A stretch of 52,081 nt of DNA from Rheinheimera sp. (GCF_030824435.1 NZ_JAVBXS010000040.1:1-52081), one strand, 5' to 3'. Shown: positions 8,582 through 17,549, counted from the stretch's first letter. Translations and numbers: made by a program. The notes: generated by a model from the letters alone, not told the origin.

Positions 8582-10843
8582 ATGTCAACAACAGCACCTG
8601 TCAGCCAGCGACTGCGTCAGCAGGAAGTTTACCTCGACAATAATGCCACCACACCGGTGTTGCCTTGTGCGGCCGCTGCTGTGATGCATCATATGCAAAC
8701 CTGTTTTGGCAACCCAAGCAGCAGTCATAGTACTGGTATTAAAGCCAAGGTTGAGCTTGAAACCACCAGAGCGCTGGCGCGCAAAGTGATAGGCGCCAGT
8801 AGTGGCCAGATTGTTTTTACCTCAGGGGCGACTGAGGGGATTCAGACCTCCATTGTTGCCGCTTTGCTCGCGGCCAAACATCGTGGCCAGACCGGTCCGG
8901 AGTTGTTGTTGTTGTATGGCGCCACTGAACACAAAGCAGTGCCGGAAAGTTTAAAACACTGGAACCAGGTGTTGCAGTTGGGCGCAACAGTCAAAGCCAT
9001 ACCAGTGAACCAACAAGGTTTATTGGATCTGGATTTTATCGCTCAGCAGCTGCCAAAAGCCGCGATGATCTGCACCATGGCTGCCAATAATGAAACCGGT
9101 GTGAAACAGGATTTAGCGGCGCTTGAAACCGTGATCCGTCGGACAAATCCTGATGTGCTGTGGATGGTGGATTGTGTGCAGGCGCTTGGCAAAATGCAGC
9201 TGGATATTGCCAATACCAGCATCGATTACGCGCCTTTTAGCGGTCACAAACTTTATGCACCTAAAGGTATAGGTTTTTTATATGTGCGTCAGGGCACACC
9301 TTATCAGCCATTTATTGCCGGTGGCGGTCAGGAAAGTGGTTTAAGATCCGGTACCGAGAACCTGCCTGGCATAGCAGCACTGCATGCTATTTTTACCGAA
9401 CTTAATAAAAAGTCAGAGTCCGTATTTCAACCTGAAGCAGTGCTCTGGCAATACCGCGAAGCTTTGCTTAAAGCGCTCAAAACAGTTTTCCCAAAGCTGG
9501 TGCTCAATAGTGATGCGCCTTTTATAGTTCCAACCACTATTAACTTTTCTGTGCCCGGTTTTTACAGCAAAGACATTATGGATTTGTTTGACGCCGCCGG
9601 TATTCGTATCAGTTCAGGCTCGGCCTGCAGCTCTAAAGTGCCTAGTAGTTTTGTGCTGGATGCGATGGGGCTGGAAAGTTGGCGTAGTCAGGGTGCTATC
9701 CGTTTATCTTTTGGTCCGGCCATGACGGCGGCAGAGTGTGATGCTGCCTGTAATGCCATTGCCCGGCTGGCTGATATAGTGCAGCGTTGTTGCCTGGTAT
9801 TGTCAGACGCTGAGCCGCTGGCGGATATAGCAGTGAGTGGTTTAACTCAGCTCAAACATGAAGATATGTGTAGTTATTTGCTGGTATGTGCCAAAAGTCA
9901 GCAGGCGGTCATTATTGACCCTGTAGTTGCGCTTTCTAACCGGCTGGCAAATATGGTACAGGGACAGGGTTTACAGCTGGTGGCAGTGCTTGACACACAT
10001 TTGCATCAGGATCATCGTTCAGCGCGTGATGATTTAACGGCGTTATTAGGTCTGAAAGATGACAGCGCCACTGATGTACTGGGTTGGCCTTTTGCTGAAG
10101 TTGTTATTCAGTGTGGTCAGTATCAGCTGCATAAAGTTGCAACACCTGGACATAGTGCCGAAAGTCGCAGTTATCTGCTTAGTCATCATGGCGGCACTGT
10201 GGCGGCTTTTGTTGGTGATTTATTATTACCAGGTGGGGTTGGCAGGCTGGATTTAGCCGATTCAGACCCAACCTCCTTTCAGCAAAGCCTGAAAAATTTA
10301 AGTCGTTTAGTGACACCACAGACTTTGTTATTGTCGAGTCACGATTATGCCCAGCGTTTTTTTACCACACTCAACATAGCAACTTCTGAGCAGCCGTTAT
10401 TGGCTTCGTTGTTAACTGCACAAAATTGTCCGGCCGATTGGCTGGAAACACTGCAACAACAAAGTCTGGCCTTGTGTCAGGCCAGTCAGTACCAGTGTGG
10501 CGTGGTGGAGGTGTGCTGGTCAGACGCCAAAGCTGTGGTAGAAACCGCCGATCTGCAGGATTTTATTCAGGCACATCCTGATGTTGTGCTGGTTGATGTG
10601 CGTGAACCTTATGAACAAAGTGCCGGGGCGCTGGAACCTTATTTGCCATCAGGGACTGTGGTGCAACAATGGCCCTTATCCAGACTTTGTGATGCGCTGA
10701 TCAGTGGTGCTTTAACCTCAGAGCAGCAGCTGTTGCTGGTCTGCCGCTCCGGCAACCGCAGTCTGGTGGCAGCCAAGGTATTAAACCGTGCTGGTTTTAC
10801 TGAGGTATATAACCTCAAGGGCGGTTTTGCGATGTTAAGTTAA
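8582..10843 (+). CDS. Three-domain sulfur enzyme: cysteine desulfurase + metallo-beta-lactamase (persulfide-dioxygenase-like) + rhodanese
   Basis: A 753-residue fusion. Residues ~15-400 are a NifS/IscS-type class V aminotransferase: YLDNNATTP at the start, the PLP lysine Lys223 in SGHKLYAPKG, and the persulfide-forming Cys349 in SSGSACSS. Residues ~415-610 are a metallo-beta-lactamase domain with a complete metal set: THLHQDH (His473, His475, Asp477, His478), His524 in TPGHS, Asp546 in VGDLLL and His587 in SSHDY, as in ETHE1-like persulfide dioxygenases and glyoxalase II. Residues ~645-753 are a rhodanese with the CRSGNRS loop (nucleophile Cys721). All three active sites look intact, so the enzyme could release sulfur from cysteine as persulfide and then transfer or oxidise it. 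That pathway is inference. It is a monocistronic gene with its own terminator, and no isc/suf genes lie nearby. No signal peptide, so cytoplasmic. Confidence 0.88.
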   Translation: MSTTAPVSQRLRQQEVYLDNNATTPVLPCAAAAVMHHMQTCFGNPSSSHSTGIKAKVELETTRALARKVIGASSGQIVFTSGATEGIQTSIVAALLAAKHRGQTGPELLLLYGATEHKAVPESLKHWNQVLQLGATVKAIPVNQQGLLDLDFIAQQLPKAAMICTMAANNETGVKQDLAALETVIRRTNPDVLWMVDCVQALGKMQLDIANTSIDYAPFSGHKLYAPKGIGFLYVRQGTPYQPFIAGGGQESGLRSGTENLPGIAALHAIFTELNKKSESVFQPEAVLWQYREALLKALKTVFPKLVLNSDAPFIVPTTINFSVPGFYSKDIMDLFDAAGIRISSGSACSSKVPSSFVLDAMGLESWRSQGAIRLSFGPAMTAAECDAACNAIARLADIVQRCCLVLSDAEPLADIAVSGLTQLKHEDMCSYLLVCAKSQQAVIIDPVVALSNRLANMVQGQGLQLVAVLDTHLHQDHRSARDDLTALLGLKDDSATDVLGWPFAEVVIQCGQYQLHKVATPGHSAESRSYLLSHHGGTVAAFVGDLLLPGGVGRLDLADSDPTSFQQSLKNLSRLVTPQTLLLSSHDYAQRFFTTLNIATSEQPLLASLLTAQNCPADWLETLQQQSLALCQASQYQCGVVEVCWSDAKAVVETADLQDFIQAHPDVVLVDVREPYEQSAGALEPYLPSGTVVQQWPLSRLCDALISGALTSEQQLLLVCRSGNRSLVAAKVLNRAGFTEVYNLKGGFAMLS

Positions 10844-10904
10844 ACAGCGATGGTAAAGCCTGTTGTGTTATGTGGTTTTGCCGATAACTTTGCTTTTTAA
10901 CAAT

Positions 10905-10937
10905 AAAAAAAACAGCGCCTAAGGCGCTGTTTTTTTT
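10905..10937. terminator. Terminator after the sulfur fusion gene
   Basis: Stem AACAGCGCC / GGCGCTGTT with a TAA loop, extended by A- and T-tracts on both sides. It can serve both the fusion gene and the convergent chrR. Confidence 0.85.
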
Positions 10938-11016
10938 CCCGGGTTTTTAACTGCTGCAATGCTGAGCATTACTAACAGTTGCTGTTTACTGGCGCAAAGC
11001 GCGCTGAGGTCAACTA

Positions 11017-11703
11017 TTAATAAAAAAACCTTTGTAGCGGATTCAGCAAGCGGGTCAGGCCTTGTTTAAATTCAAGTGGTGCTGTTAATACCGATAAACA
11101 TAGACAAGGTTCACCGGCAATGTTTTTTGGGGTATGGGTATGATCGGGTGTATTAATAATTAAATCACCAGCTGCATATTGTCCCATTTCATCCACCATC
11201 TCTCCGGATAGTACCAAAGTGATTTCCAGCCCTTTGTGGGTATGAAGCGGCACCTGAGTGTTGGTTTCAATACACAACAAAGACAAATGATTTTCGTCAG
11301 TACCTGGCAGTTTTGCTGTGGAAATACCGCCAAGGGTCAACCACTTATTCCGTTTACTGACGAGACGTTGCAAACTGCGGGGCACAACAAAGCTGTGTTG
11401 ACCCACCACCAGCTGGCTTTGTGACGGCGTCACAGGTGATGTTTTTCTGGCTGGTACTGCTGCTGCAGGTTCGGCCAGAATGTTATTCAGCATTTGTTGC
11501 CAGCTGTCAGAGTTTGCTTCAGGTGCGCTTTGCATCGCCAGCTCACAACCCAAATCTGCTTCAATGTCGCGATGTAATGTCTGGCAATGCGGACAAAAAT
11601 CAAGATGAGCAGCCACCACCAGTGCAAGCTCGGCCGCCAGCGTGCCTTCACTGTATTGCTCCAATAAGCTGATGCTCGGGTGATATTTAACTACGTGGGC
11701 CAT
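11017..11703 (-). CDS. chrR: ChrR family zinc anti-sigma factor
   Basis: Holds its cognate ECF sigma factor inactive until a signal (singlet oxygen or organic peroxide in Rhodobacter) arrives. The N-terminal zinc anti-sigma domain has His8, His33, Cys37 and Cys40 (HLDFCPHC), with the same spacing as R. sphaeroides ChrR. A cupin domain follows (about 110-210) with metal ligands His154, His156, Glu160 and His190, again at ChrR spacing. The 228 residues match the family. Its start lies 17 nt inside the end of the sigma gene, so the two proteins are translationally coupled. Confidence 0.9.
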   Translation of the reverse strand: MAHVVKYHPSISLLEQYSEGTLAAELALVVAAHLDFCPHCQTLHRDIEADLGCELAMQSAPEANSDSWQQMLNNILAEPAAAVPARKTSPVTPSQSQLVVGQHSFVVPRSLQRLVSKRNKWLTLGGISTAKLPGTDENHLSLLCIETNTQVPLHTHKGLEITLVLSGEMVDEMGQYAAGDLIINTPDHTHTPKNIAGEPCLCLSVLTAPLEFKQGLTRLLNPLQRFFY

Positions 11704-12346
11704 CTATTGCCTCTCTTAACCTGTCTAATGCCAGTCGGATCCGCGATTTTACAGTGCCAAGCGGGATACCGAGTTGTTCTGATACTTCCTGATGGGATAA
11801 CTCGTCCAGATATACTTTTTCCATCACCAGCCGTTGTGCCGGTGGCAAAGCGTGAAAGTGGGGCGCGACTTTTTCCGCCACCAGATGTAAGTCCCAATGC
11901 TGGCTTTGATTATCTTCCTGCTCAGGATAATCACCATCAGCCCATAAATCGTCTGCACTGATGTCGTCTTTGCGGCTTTGTTTTTTGCGCAACATATCAA
12001 AACGCACGTTACGGGCTATGGTAAAAATCCAGGTGGAGGCACAACCGCGGCTGGCATCAAAAAGTGCTGCTTTTTGCCAGACATTCAGCATAGTGTCCTG
12101 CACCATTTCCATGGCCTGCTGTTCGTTGCCAAACATCTTGATACCAAAAGCGCGTAGACGCGGTGCAAAATAACGAAACAATTCAGCGTATGCGCTTTTG
12201 TCGCGATGAAGGGCGACAAAAGCCAGCGCTTCCTCCCATTGCCCCACAGCTGCTGTGGTGATGTCTTGCGTCGTCATAGGCTTACTCTGAAAAGAAAGTT
12301 CAGCGTTATGATGACTGCTTATTTGTATCGGATCCAACATTATCAA
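11687..12346 (-). CDS. ECF sigma factor, ChrR-associated RpoE type
   Basis: Extracytoplasmic-function sigma factor. Region 2 is AYAELFRYFAPRLRAFG ... VWQKAALFDASRGCASTWIFTIARN, with the WIFTIARN helix that melts the -10. Region 4 is LPPAQRLVMEKVYLDELSHQEVSEQLGIPLGTVKSRIRLALDRLR, a helix-turn-helix for the -35. Pairing with ChrR places it in the singlet-oxygen/peroxide stress group. The start is uncertain: ATG at 12346, ATG at 12340 (AGAGG 9 nt upstream) or ATG at 12277, where conservation begins soon after. An ECF-type promoter upstream may be autoregulatory. Divergent from azoR. Confidence 0.88.
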   Translation of the reverse strand: MIMLDPIQISSHHNAELSFQSKPMTTQDITTAAVGQWEEALAFVALHRDKSAYAELFRYFAPRLRAFGIKMFGNEQQAMEMVQDTMLNVWQKAALFDASRGCASTWIFTIARNVRFDMLRKKQSRKDDISADDLWADGDYPEQEDNQSQHWDLHLVAEKVAPHFHALPPAQRLVMEKVYLDELSHQEVSEQLGIPLGTVKSRIRLALDRLREAIDGPRS

Positions 12347-12443
12347 TCAGCCTCTGTATTGAACTGCACCTTTTTGACTGCATTTTGCAGCAACCCAAAG
12401 GCCAGTATTGTGTTGTTGGTTCGTTTTTTGGTGGTTACTGTTG

Positions 12444-12472
12444 TTATACGCTGCCGGTGCTGATTTAGATCT
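12444..12472 (-). promoter_or_regulatory. Candidate ECF-type autoregulatory promoter of the sigma-chrR operon
   Basis: On the minus strand AGATCT (12472-12467), a 16-nt spacer and CGTATAA (12450-12444) lie about 100 nt before the sigma gene. This resembles the -35 TGATCC-like and -10 CGTATAA-like elements I associate with ChrR-linked sigma factors. The -35 match is partial. Confidence 0.35.
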
Positions 12473-12507
12473 GTGCTTAGATGGTTGAATAAAATAGAAA
12501 GATAGCT

Positions 12508-12519
12508 GCGAAATTTCGC
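12508..12519. promoter_or_regulatory. 12-bp palindrome upstream of azoR
   Basis: GCGAAATTTCGC is a perfect palindrome 58 nt before the azoR ATG and about 26 nt before a TATACT -10-like hexamer (12545-12550), a position suited to a repressor. The binding protein is unknown. Confidence 0.3.
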
Positions 12520-12577
12520 GATTTATTGTCAATAAAAGCGAACTTATACTGCCTCCATCAACTTAAGGAGCAGCATC

Positions 12578-13183
12578 ATGCACAATATTCTCGTAGTGAA
12601 CAGTTCTATCAGCGGCGAAAACGGCCAGTCAAATCAACTGATCAATAACTTTGTAAAAGCTTTGCCGGCAACAGTGGCTGTTACCAGCCTGGATTTAAAC
12701 CAAAGCACGCTCACGCATCTGAGCATGCCGGAAATTGGCGCCTGGATGACTCCGGAAGCTGACAGAAGCAACGAACAACAACAACTGGCGGCAGTGTCTG
12801 ACAGCATGATTGCTCAGGTAAAAGCCGCCGATGTGATTTTAATTGGTGTGCCAATGTACAACTTTGGTGTGCCAAGCCAGCTTAAAGCCTGGTTCGACCG
12901 TATTGCCCGTGCCGGTGTCACTTTTAAATATACCGACAAAGGCCCGGTAGGTTTACTGGAAGATAAACCAGTGGTGTTTTTCCTGACCCGGGGTGGTATG
13001 TACAAAGATTTACCGCATGACACCCAAACCCCTTATCTGGTGAACTTTTTTAATTTTATTGGCCTGAAAAACCTGCATTTTATTTTTGCCGAAGGGCTGA
13101 ATATGGGCGCTGACTCTGCGCAGGCGGCGTTAAAAGCTGCCCATGCTGCTATTGCGGATTTAACCGCTGAGCTTGCTGCTTAA
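12578..13183 (+). CDS. azoR: FMN-dependent NADH:quinone/azo reductase AzoR
   Basis: Flavodoxin-fold enzyme that reduces azo compounds and quinones by two electrons using NADH. The N-terminal VVNSSISGENGQSNQL is the FMN phosphate loop. PMYNFGVPSQLKAWFDRIARAGVTFKYT is the family signature, and FLTRGGMY completes the flavin site. The protein has 201 residues, as in E. coli AzoR, with a strong AAGGAG 10 nt before the ATG. It is divergent from a ChrR-type stress sigma factor, so a role in quinone or oxidative stress fits, but direct control is not shown. Confidence 0.9.
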   Translation: MHNILVVNSSISGENGQSNQLINNFVKALPATVAVTSLDLNQSTLTHLSMPEIGAWMTPEADRSNEQQQLAAVSDSMIAQVKAADVILIGVPMYNFGVPSQLKAWFDRIARAGVTFKYTDKGPVGLLEDKPVVFFLTRGGMYKDLPHDTQTPYLVNFFNFIGLKNLHFIFAEGLNMGADSAQAALKAAHAAIADLTAELAA

Positions 13184-13242
13184 AATACTGTCTTTTTCAT
13201 ATCCGGCTCTTTATATCTTGTTGGCCTTGTCCCGGCCTTTAT

Positions 13243-13281
13243 GCCAGTGGTGGTGTTTTCAGCACAGTCACTGGCTTTTTT
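13243..13281 (+). terminator. Terminator after azoR
   Basis: Stem GCCAGTG (13243-13249) / CACTGGC (13269-13275) with a 19-nt loop, followed by TTTTTT. Confidence 0.65.
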
Positions 13282-13422
13282 CTGTCGTTTTATCGACGTT
13301 CAAAACGCGTTCCCGGCAACTTATCCTGAACTCTGTTCGCTTAACCGCAGAAGGTTGAATTCCCGCAGCTTCCTTTGTATAAGAGAGGCTCCTTAGTCCA
13401 CCTACAAGCAGCACTTTTATCC

Positions 13423-15885
13423 ATGAAGCCATTTGCCAAACCAGCGCTGACGATAGCGCTTAGCTCCCTGTTAACTTTCAGCAGCTGCCTTTTGTTTGCA
13501 GCCGAACCTCAGACCTACCAGACCGCGACGGTGCAAGGGCCATCAACCCAGGGCACAACCCTGATGACGATGGAACAAGCCATGGCGCACCCGGATTGGA
13601 TTGGCCGTCAGAGTGAAGCTTCGTATTGGTCAGCTGACAGTAAAACTGTGTATTTTCAGCGTAAACAACAAGGTTCAGAGCTGAGAGATACCTTTGCGCG
13701 TCCGCTGGACGGCAATGATAGCGGCACTGTGGTGGCATTAAACGAATTAGACAATATTGGTGCTGAAGATCAGCGTTTTTCTGCCGATGGTCAGTTTGTC
13801 GCCTGGACCTTTGAAGGCCAGGTTTTTGTCAAAGCATTAAGCTCAGGCAAAATTACCCAGCTGACGCGCAATTCAGCGCAGCAACAGGATCTGCAGTTTT
13901 TAACAGATGGTCGTTTAAGCTGGCGTCAGGGCTGGAATTTTCTGGCAGTGAATTTACAAAGCGGCGAGCTTAAACAACTGGCGTCACTAAAAACTGAAGA
14001 GCAGCCCAAAGCACCACAAATTGCTGACAGTTATCTGGCCCGTGAGCAGCATAAGCTGATTGCATTTATTGCACTTGAGCATAAAAACGCCACCGAAGCT
14101 TTTGCACAACAACAAAAACTGCAATCGCAAAGTGATGTGCTGGCACCAGCCGCTTTTTATCTGGGCAAAGAAAAACGAATTGCAGCAGCAGTGTTGTCAC
14201 CTGCTGCTGACAAGCTGATTGTTGCACTGGAAGCAGAAAGCAAAAACAGCAGCACTGACATCATGCCGAACTACATTACAGCGGATGGCAATATTGCAGC
14301 ACAACCGGTTCGCGCCAGAGTGCATGACCAAAAGCCAGAACCCCAGCAGCTGTGGTTATTAGATGTCAAATCGGGCGAAAAAACCGAACTCGCTTACAGC
14401 AGCTTGCCGGGTTTTGACGAAGATGTTCTGGCCAGCGTTAAAGCTGAAAATGCCAAACGTGATGGCAAAACTTATCAATCGAAAAAAGCGCCCCGTGACA
14501 TTGCGTTATTAAATGACTGGAGCTGGGATCAGTCGGCGATTCGCTGGCACGCAGATGGCAGTCAGGTTGCTGTGATGCTCAAAGCCTGGGATAACAAAGA
14601 CCGTTGGCTGGCAACAGTAGATTTTAAAACAAAAAAGCTGCTGAACCAGCACCGTCTGCATGACGATGCCTGGGTAAACTATGACTTTAACAATTTTGGC
14701 TGGTTGCCGGGCGAGCAGGGTTTGTATTTCCTGTCAGAAGAAAGTGGTTATTCTCACCTGTATACAAAGGCTTTGAATGGCAAAGCAAAAAAACTGACAG
14801 CCGGCACTTTTGAAGTCAGCCAGCCGGTACTGAATAAAGCCGGTGATGCGGTGTATTTCCGTGCCAATATCAAGCATCCCGGCATTTACAATGTTTATAA
14901 AATGGAACTTGCCAGCGGTAAACAAACGCAGCTGACTCAACTGCAGGGCAATCTGACTTTTGCTTTATCGCCGGATGAACAACATATTCTGCTGCGTTAT
15001 TCCACTTCTGTAATGCCGGAAGAGTTGTATCTGATGGCAAACCAGGCCGGTAGCACAGTCAAACGTCTGACCTTTACCGTTTCACCCGAATTTAGCCAGA
15101 TGAAATTACAGGCGCCACAAGTAGTGGCAGTGCCATCCAGCCATGGTGAACAACCGGTTTTTGCCAAACTGTATTTACCGAAAGATTATCAACAAGGTGA
15201 AAAACGCCGCGCGGTGATTTTTAACCACGGTGCCGGTTATCTGCAAAACAGCGATTTGGGCTGGTCAAATTATTTTCGCGAGTTTTTCTTTCATAACATT
15301 TTGATTGAACAAGGTTATGTGGTGCTGGATATGGATTACCGGGCATCAAAAGGTTATGGCCGCGACTGGCGCACTGCCATTTACCGTCAGATGGGCACTC
15401 CGGAAACGCAGGACTTAGTGGATGGCGTGAAGTATCTGGTGGCTAATTTTAACGTCGATGAAAAACGTGTTGGCACTTACGGTGGCTCTTACGGTGGTTT
15501 TATGACCTTTATGGCGATGTTTAAAGAGCCGGATTTATTTAAAGCAGGCTCTGCGCTTCGTCCTGTTGCCGACTGGGCTTACTACAATCATCCTTATACG
15601 TCCAATATTCTGAATACACCCGAAGTGGACCCTATTGCCTATGAGCGCAGTTCACCGATTTATTTCACCCAGGGCTTGAAAAACCAGTTGTTAATCAACG
15701 CTCCTATGGTGGATGACAATGTATTTTTCCAGGATGTGGTGCGCATAGTGCAACGTTTAATAGAGCAGGAAAAAGACAGTTTTGAAACTGCGATTTTCCC
15801 GGTAGAGCCGCATGGTTTCCGTCAGCCAAGCAGCTGGCTGGATGAATACCGCCGCATTTATAAACTGTTTGAACGTGAACTTTAA
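13423..15885 (+). CDS. Exported S9 family prolyl oligopeptidase / dipeptidyl-peptidase IV-like
   Basis: Serine exopeptidase of 820 residues. Residues 1-~30 are a signal peptide (KP...TIALSSLLTFSSCLLFAAEP). A beta-propeller N-domain follows with WD40-like/TolB-like strands (e.g. SYWSADSKTVYF, DEQHILLRYS). The C-terminal alpha/beta-hydrolase domain (about 570-820) carries the nucleophile Ser689 in GGSYGGF, an acidic residue at Asp764/765 in MVDDNV, and His797 in EPHGFRQ. The ATG at 13423 is chosen because it starts a proper signal peptide, although no good ribosome binding site precedes it. A TTG at 13375 would bury the signal. It is expected in the periplasm or outside the cell. A terminator follows. 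Confidence 0.85.
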   Translation: MKPFAKPALTIALSSLLTFSSCLLFAAEPQTYQTATVQGPSTQGTTLMTMEQAMAHPDWIGRQSEASYWSADSKTVYFQRKQQGSELRDTFARPLDGNDSGTVVALNELDNIGAEDQRFSADGQFVAWTFEGQVFVKALSSGKITQLTRNSAQQQDLQFLTDGRLSWRQGWNFLAVNLQSGELKQLASLKTEEQPKAPQIADSYLAREQHKLIAFIALEHKNATEAFAQQQKLQSQSDVLAPAAFYLGKEKRIAAAVLSPAADKLIVALEAESKNSSTDIMPNYITADGNIAAQPVRARVHDQKPEPQQLWLLDVKSGEKTELAYSSLPGFDEDVLASVKAENAKRDGKTYQSKKAPRDIALLNDWSWDQSAIRWHADGSQVAVMLKAWDNKDRWLATVDFKTKKLLNQHRLHDDAWVNYDFNNFGWLPGEQGLYFLSEESGYSHLYTKALNGKAKKLTAGTFEVSQPVLNKAGDAVYFRANIKHPGIYNVYKMELASGKQTQLTQLQGNLTFALSPDEQHILLRYSTSVMPEELYLMANQAGSTVKRLTFTVSPEFSQMKLQAPQVVAVPSSHGEQPVFAKLYLPKDYQQGEKRRAVIFNHGAGYLQNSDLGWSNYFREFFFHNILIEQGYVVLDMDYRASKGYGRDWRTAIYRQMGTPETQDLVDGVKYLVANFNVDEKRVGTYGGSYGGFMTFMAMFKEPDLFKAGSALRPVADWAYYNHPYTSNILNTPEVDPIAYERSSPIYFTQGLKNQLLINAPMVDDNVFFQDVVRIVQRLIEQEKDSFETAIFPVEPHGFRQPSSWLDEYRRIYKLFEREL

Positions 15886-15962
15886 ACCAAAAACTTCAGG
15901 CCACAGAGGTTAAGCCCAAAGCTTTTAATCTGGGGTTGTAAGAAGGTTTTGTGCAAAACAGC

Positions 15963-15991
15963 AAAAGCGCAGTGAAATACTGCGCTTTTTT
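15963..15991. terminator. Bidirectional terminator between S9 peptidase and RluA-family gene
   Basis: 11-bp stem AAAAGCGCAGT / ACTGCGCTTTT with a GAAAT loop and a T-run downstream on the plus strand. The minus strand also has TTTTGC after the stem. Confidence 0.8.
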
Positions 15992-16002
15992 TTGGTAAAA
16001 GA

Positions 16003-16731
16003 TTAAGGGTAAGGATTTGCCGGCAGTGCTATAGGCTGCGACAGGTCAAAAGCGGCTAAATCAGGTTGTTGCAAAAATTGCAGCGGCTGCCCTGAATAAG
16101 GCTGCTGAATTTCCAGCGCCATCGCATGTAATAACAACCGGCTGGCAGATTTTTGTATGTTGTCTGGCGCATATAAAGCGTCGCCCAAAATGGGGTGACC
16201 CAGATGCAATAAATGTACTCTGAGCTGATGAGCGCGGCCTGTTAGCGGAAAAAGAGCTAATAAAGCATTTTGTGGTGATCCGCCAGCATGGTTTTTTGCC
16301 TCCGGCAGTAGCTGATAATAAGTTTGGGCAGCTTTACCCTGGCTAAAACAAACTTTATTACGGGGGGGCGCTGTTAAATCTGCAATCAAAGGCACATCAA
16401 TAACTCCGGCGGCAGGTTCCGGTGTGCCAAACACCCGTGCCAGATAGGTTTTTTTCACTGTACGGTTGGCAAATTGTTGTTTCAGTGCTGCTTCTGCTTT
16501 GCGTCTTAATGCAAAAACCACAAGACCGGAAGTGGCCATATCCAGCCGGTGCACCAGTAGCGCGGTTGGAAACTCAGCCTGTACTCTGGTTAATAAAGAG
16601 TCGTGTAAATGTTCACCTTTACCAGGGTTAGTTAGCAAGCCACTGGGTTTATTCAGCACCAGCAGGTCTTTGTCCCGATACAGCAGTTCAAGTGGCGTTT
16701 GAGGCGGTTGGTATTGAAAATTGGTTGTCAT
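16003..16731 (-). CDS. RluA family pseudouridine synthase
   Basis: Isomerises uridine to pseudouridine in rRNA or tRNA. The 242 residues contain KPSGLLTNPGKG, the catalytic loop HRLDMATSGLVV (Asp nucleophile), and LTGRAHQLRVHLLHLGHPILGD. There is no S4 domain, so it belongs to the short RluA class rather than RluC/RluD. DVPLIADLTAPPRNKVC aligns well with the equivalent stretch of E. coli RluA (23S U746/tRNA U32). Which of this and the divergent neighbour is the functional RluA cannot be settled by eye. Confidence 0.85.
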   Translation of the reverse strand: MTTNFQYQPPQTPLELLYRDKDLLVLNKPSGLLTNPGKGEHLHDSLLTRVQAEFPTALLVHRLDMATSGLVVFALRRKAEAALKQQFANRTVKKTYLARVFGTPEPAAGVIDVPLIADLTAPPRNKVCFSQGKAAQTYYQLLPEAKNHAGGSPQNALLALFPLTGRAHQLRVHLLHLGHPILGDALYAPDNIQKSASRLLLHAMALEIQQPYSGQPLQFLQQPDLAAFDLSQPIALPANPYP

Positions 16732-16874
16732 CAGGGTTTGTATAAGTCCATCTTGTCAAAGCCTGCAGCTTTGTGGTTTTGGTCTGAAATTTTTGTTCTG
16801 ACAAAAGCCTGCTAGGCGTCCGTTATACGGTCTGGCATAATGCGCGCCTGCCATAAACTGTTGATGCTATTGCC

Positions 16875-17549
16875 ATGTCTGATGATATCTCTGAACTTGC
16901 CGTTCTCAAAGCCACCAATCAAGCCTGGCAGTTGTTGTATCAGGACGAACAACTATTGGTCGTCAACAAACCCGCCATGTTGCTGACAGTGCCTGGCAGG
17001 CATCCGGCCAATGCTGACTGTCTGATAAGTCGAGTGCAGCTTGAGTTTCCGCAAGCACAGGTGGTGCATCGGCTGGACTACGACACTTCTGGTCTGGTGA
17101 TATTGCCGCTGACCAAAGCCGCTTTATCGCACATCAGTAAACAATTTCAGGCCCGGACTGTGGAAAAACAGTACCAGGCTTTAGTTTGCGGTGTTTTGGA
17201 GCCCGCCAGTGGCAGCATTAACCTGCCGATAGCGCCTGATGAACAACGCCGGCCTTTATATAAAATTTGTCAGCAAAAAGGCAAAGCATCTCTGACACAT
17301 TATCAGACACTGCAAGTCGATACCGGGCTTAATCAGAGCCGGTTGTTGTTAAGTCCGGTGACAGGGCGCTCGCATCAGCTCAGGTTGCATTTGTCAGCTA
17401 TTGGCCATGCTATGGTTGGTGACAGTCTTTATGCCAGCAAAGAGGTGGCACAGAGCTCACCCCGTTTGTGTTTGCACGCTGCTTTTATTGAGTTTATTCA
17501 TCCGCTATCAGGGCAAAAGCTGCAGTTCAGCGCAGCGCCTGAGTTTTAA
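16875..17549 (+). CDS. RluA family pseudouridine synthase (second copy)
   Basis: A 224-residue RluA-class enzyme without an S4 domain. Motifs are VVNKPAMLLTVPGRHP, the catalytic HRLDYDTSGLVI, the KGKASLTHY strand and SPVTGRSHQLRLHLSAIGHAMVGD. It lies divergently 143 nt from the other RluA-type gene. The two are too different (e.g. LDMATSG versus LDYDTSG) for a recent duplication. VPGR and TGRSHQLR resemble E. coli RluA, whereas the NLPIAPDEQRRPLYKIC region diverges. It converges with rhombosortase, 11 nt between stops. Confidence 0.85.
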   Translation: MSDDISELAVLKATNQAWQLLYQDEQLLVVNKPAMLLTVPGRHPANADCLISRVQLEFPQAQVVHRLDYDTSGLVILPLTKAALSHISKQFQARTVEKQYQALVCGVLEPASGSINLPIAPDEQRRPLYKICQQKGKASLTHYQTLQVDTGLNQSRLLLSPVTGRSHQLRLHLSAIGHAMVGDSLYASKEVAQSSPRLCLHAAFIEFIHPLSGQKLQFSAAPEF

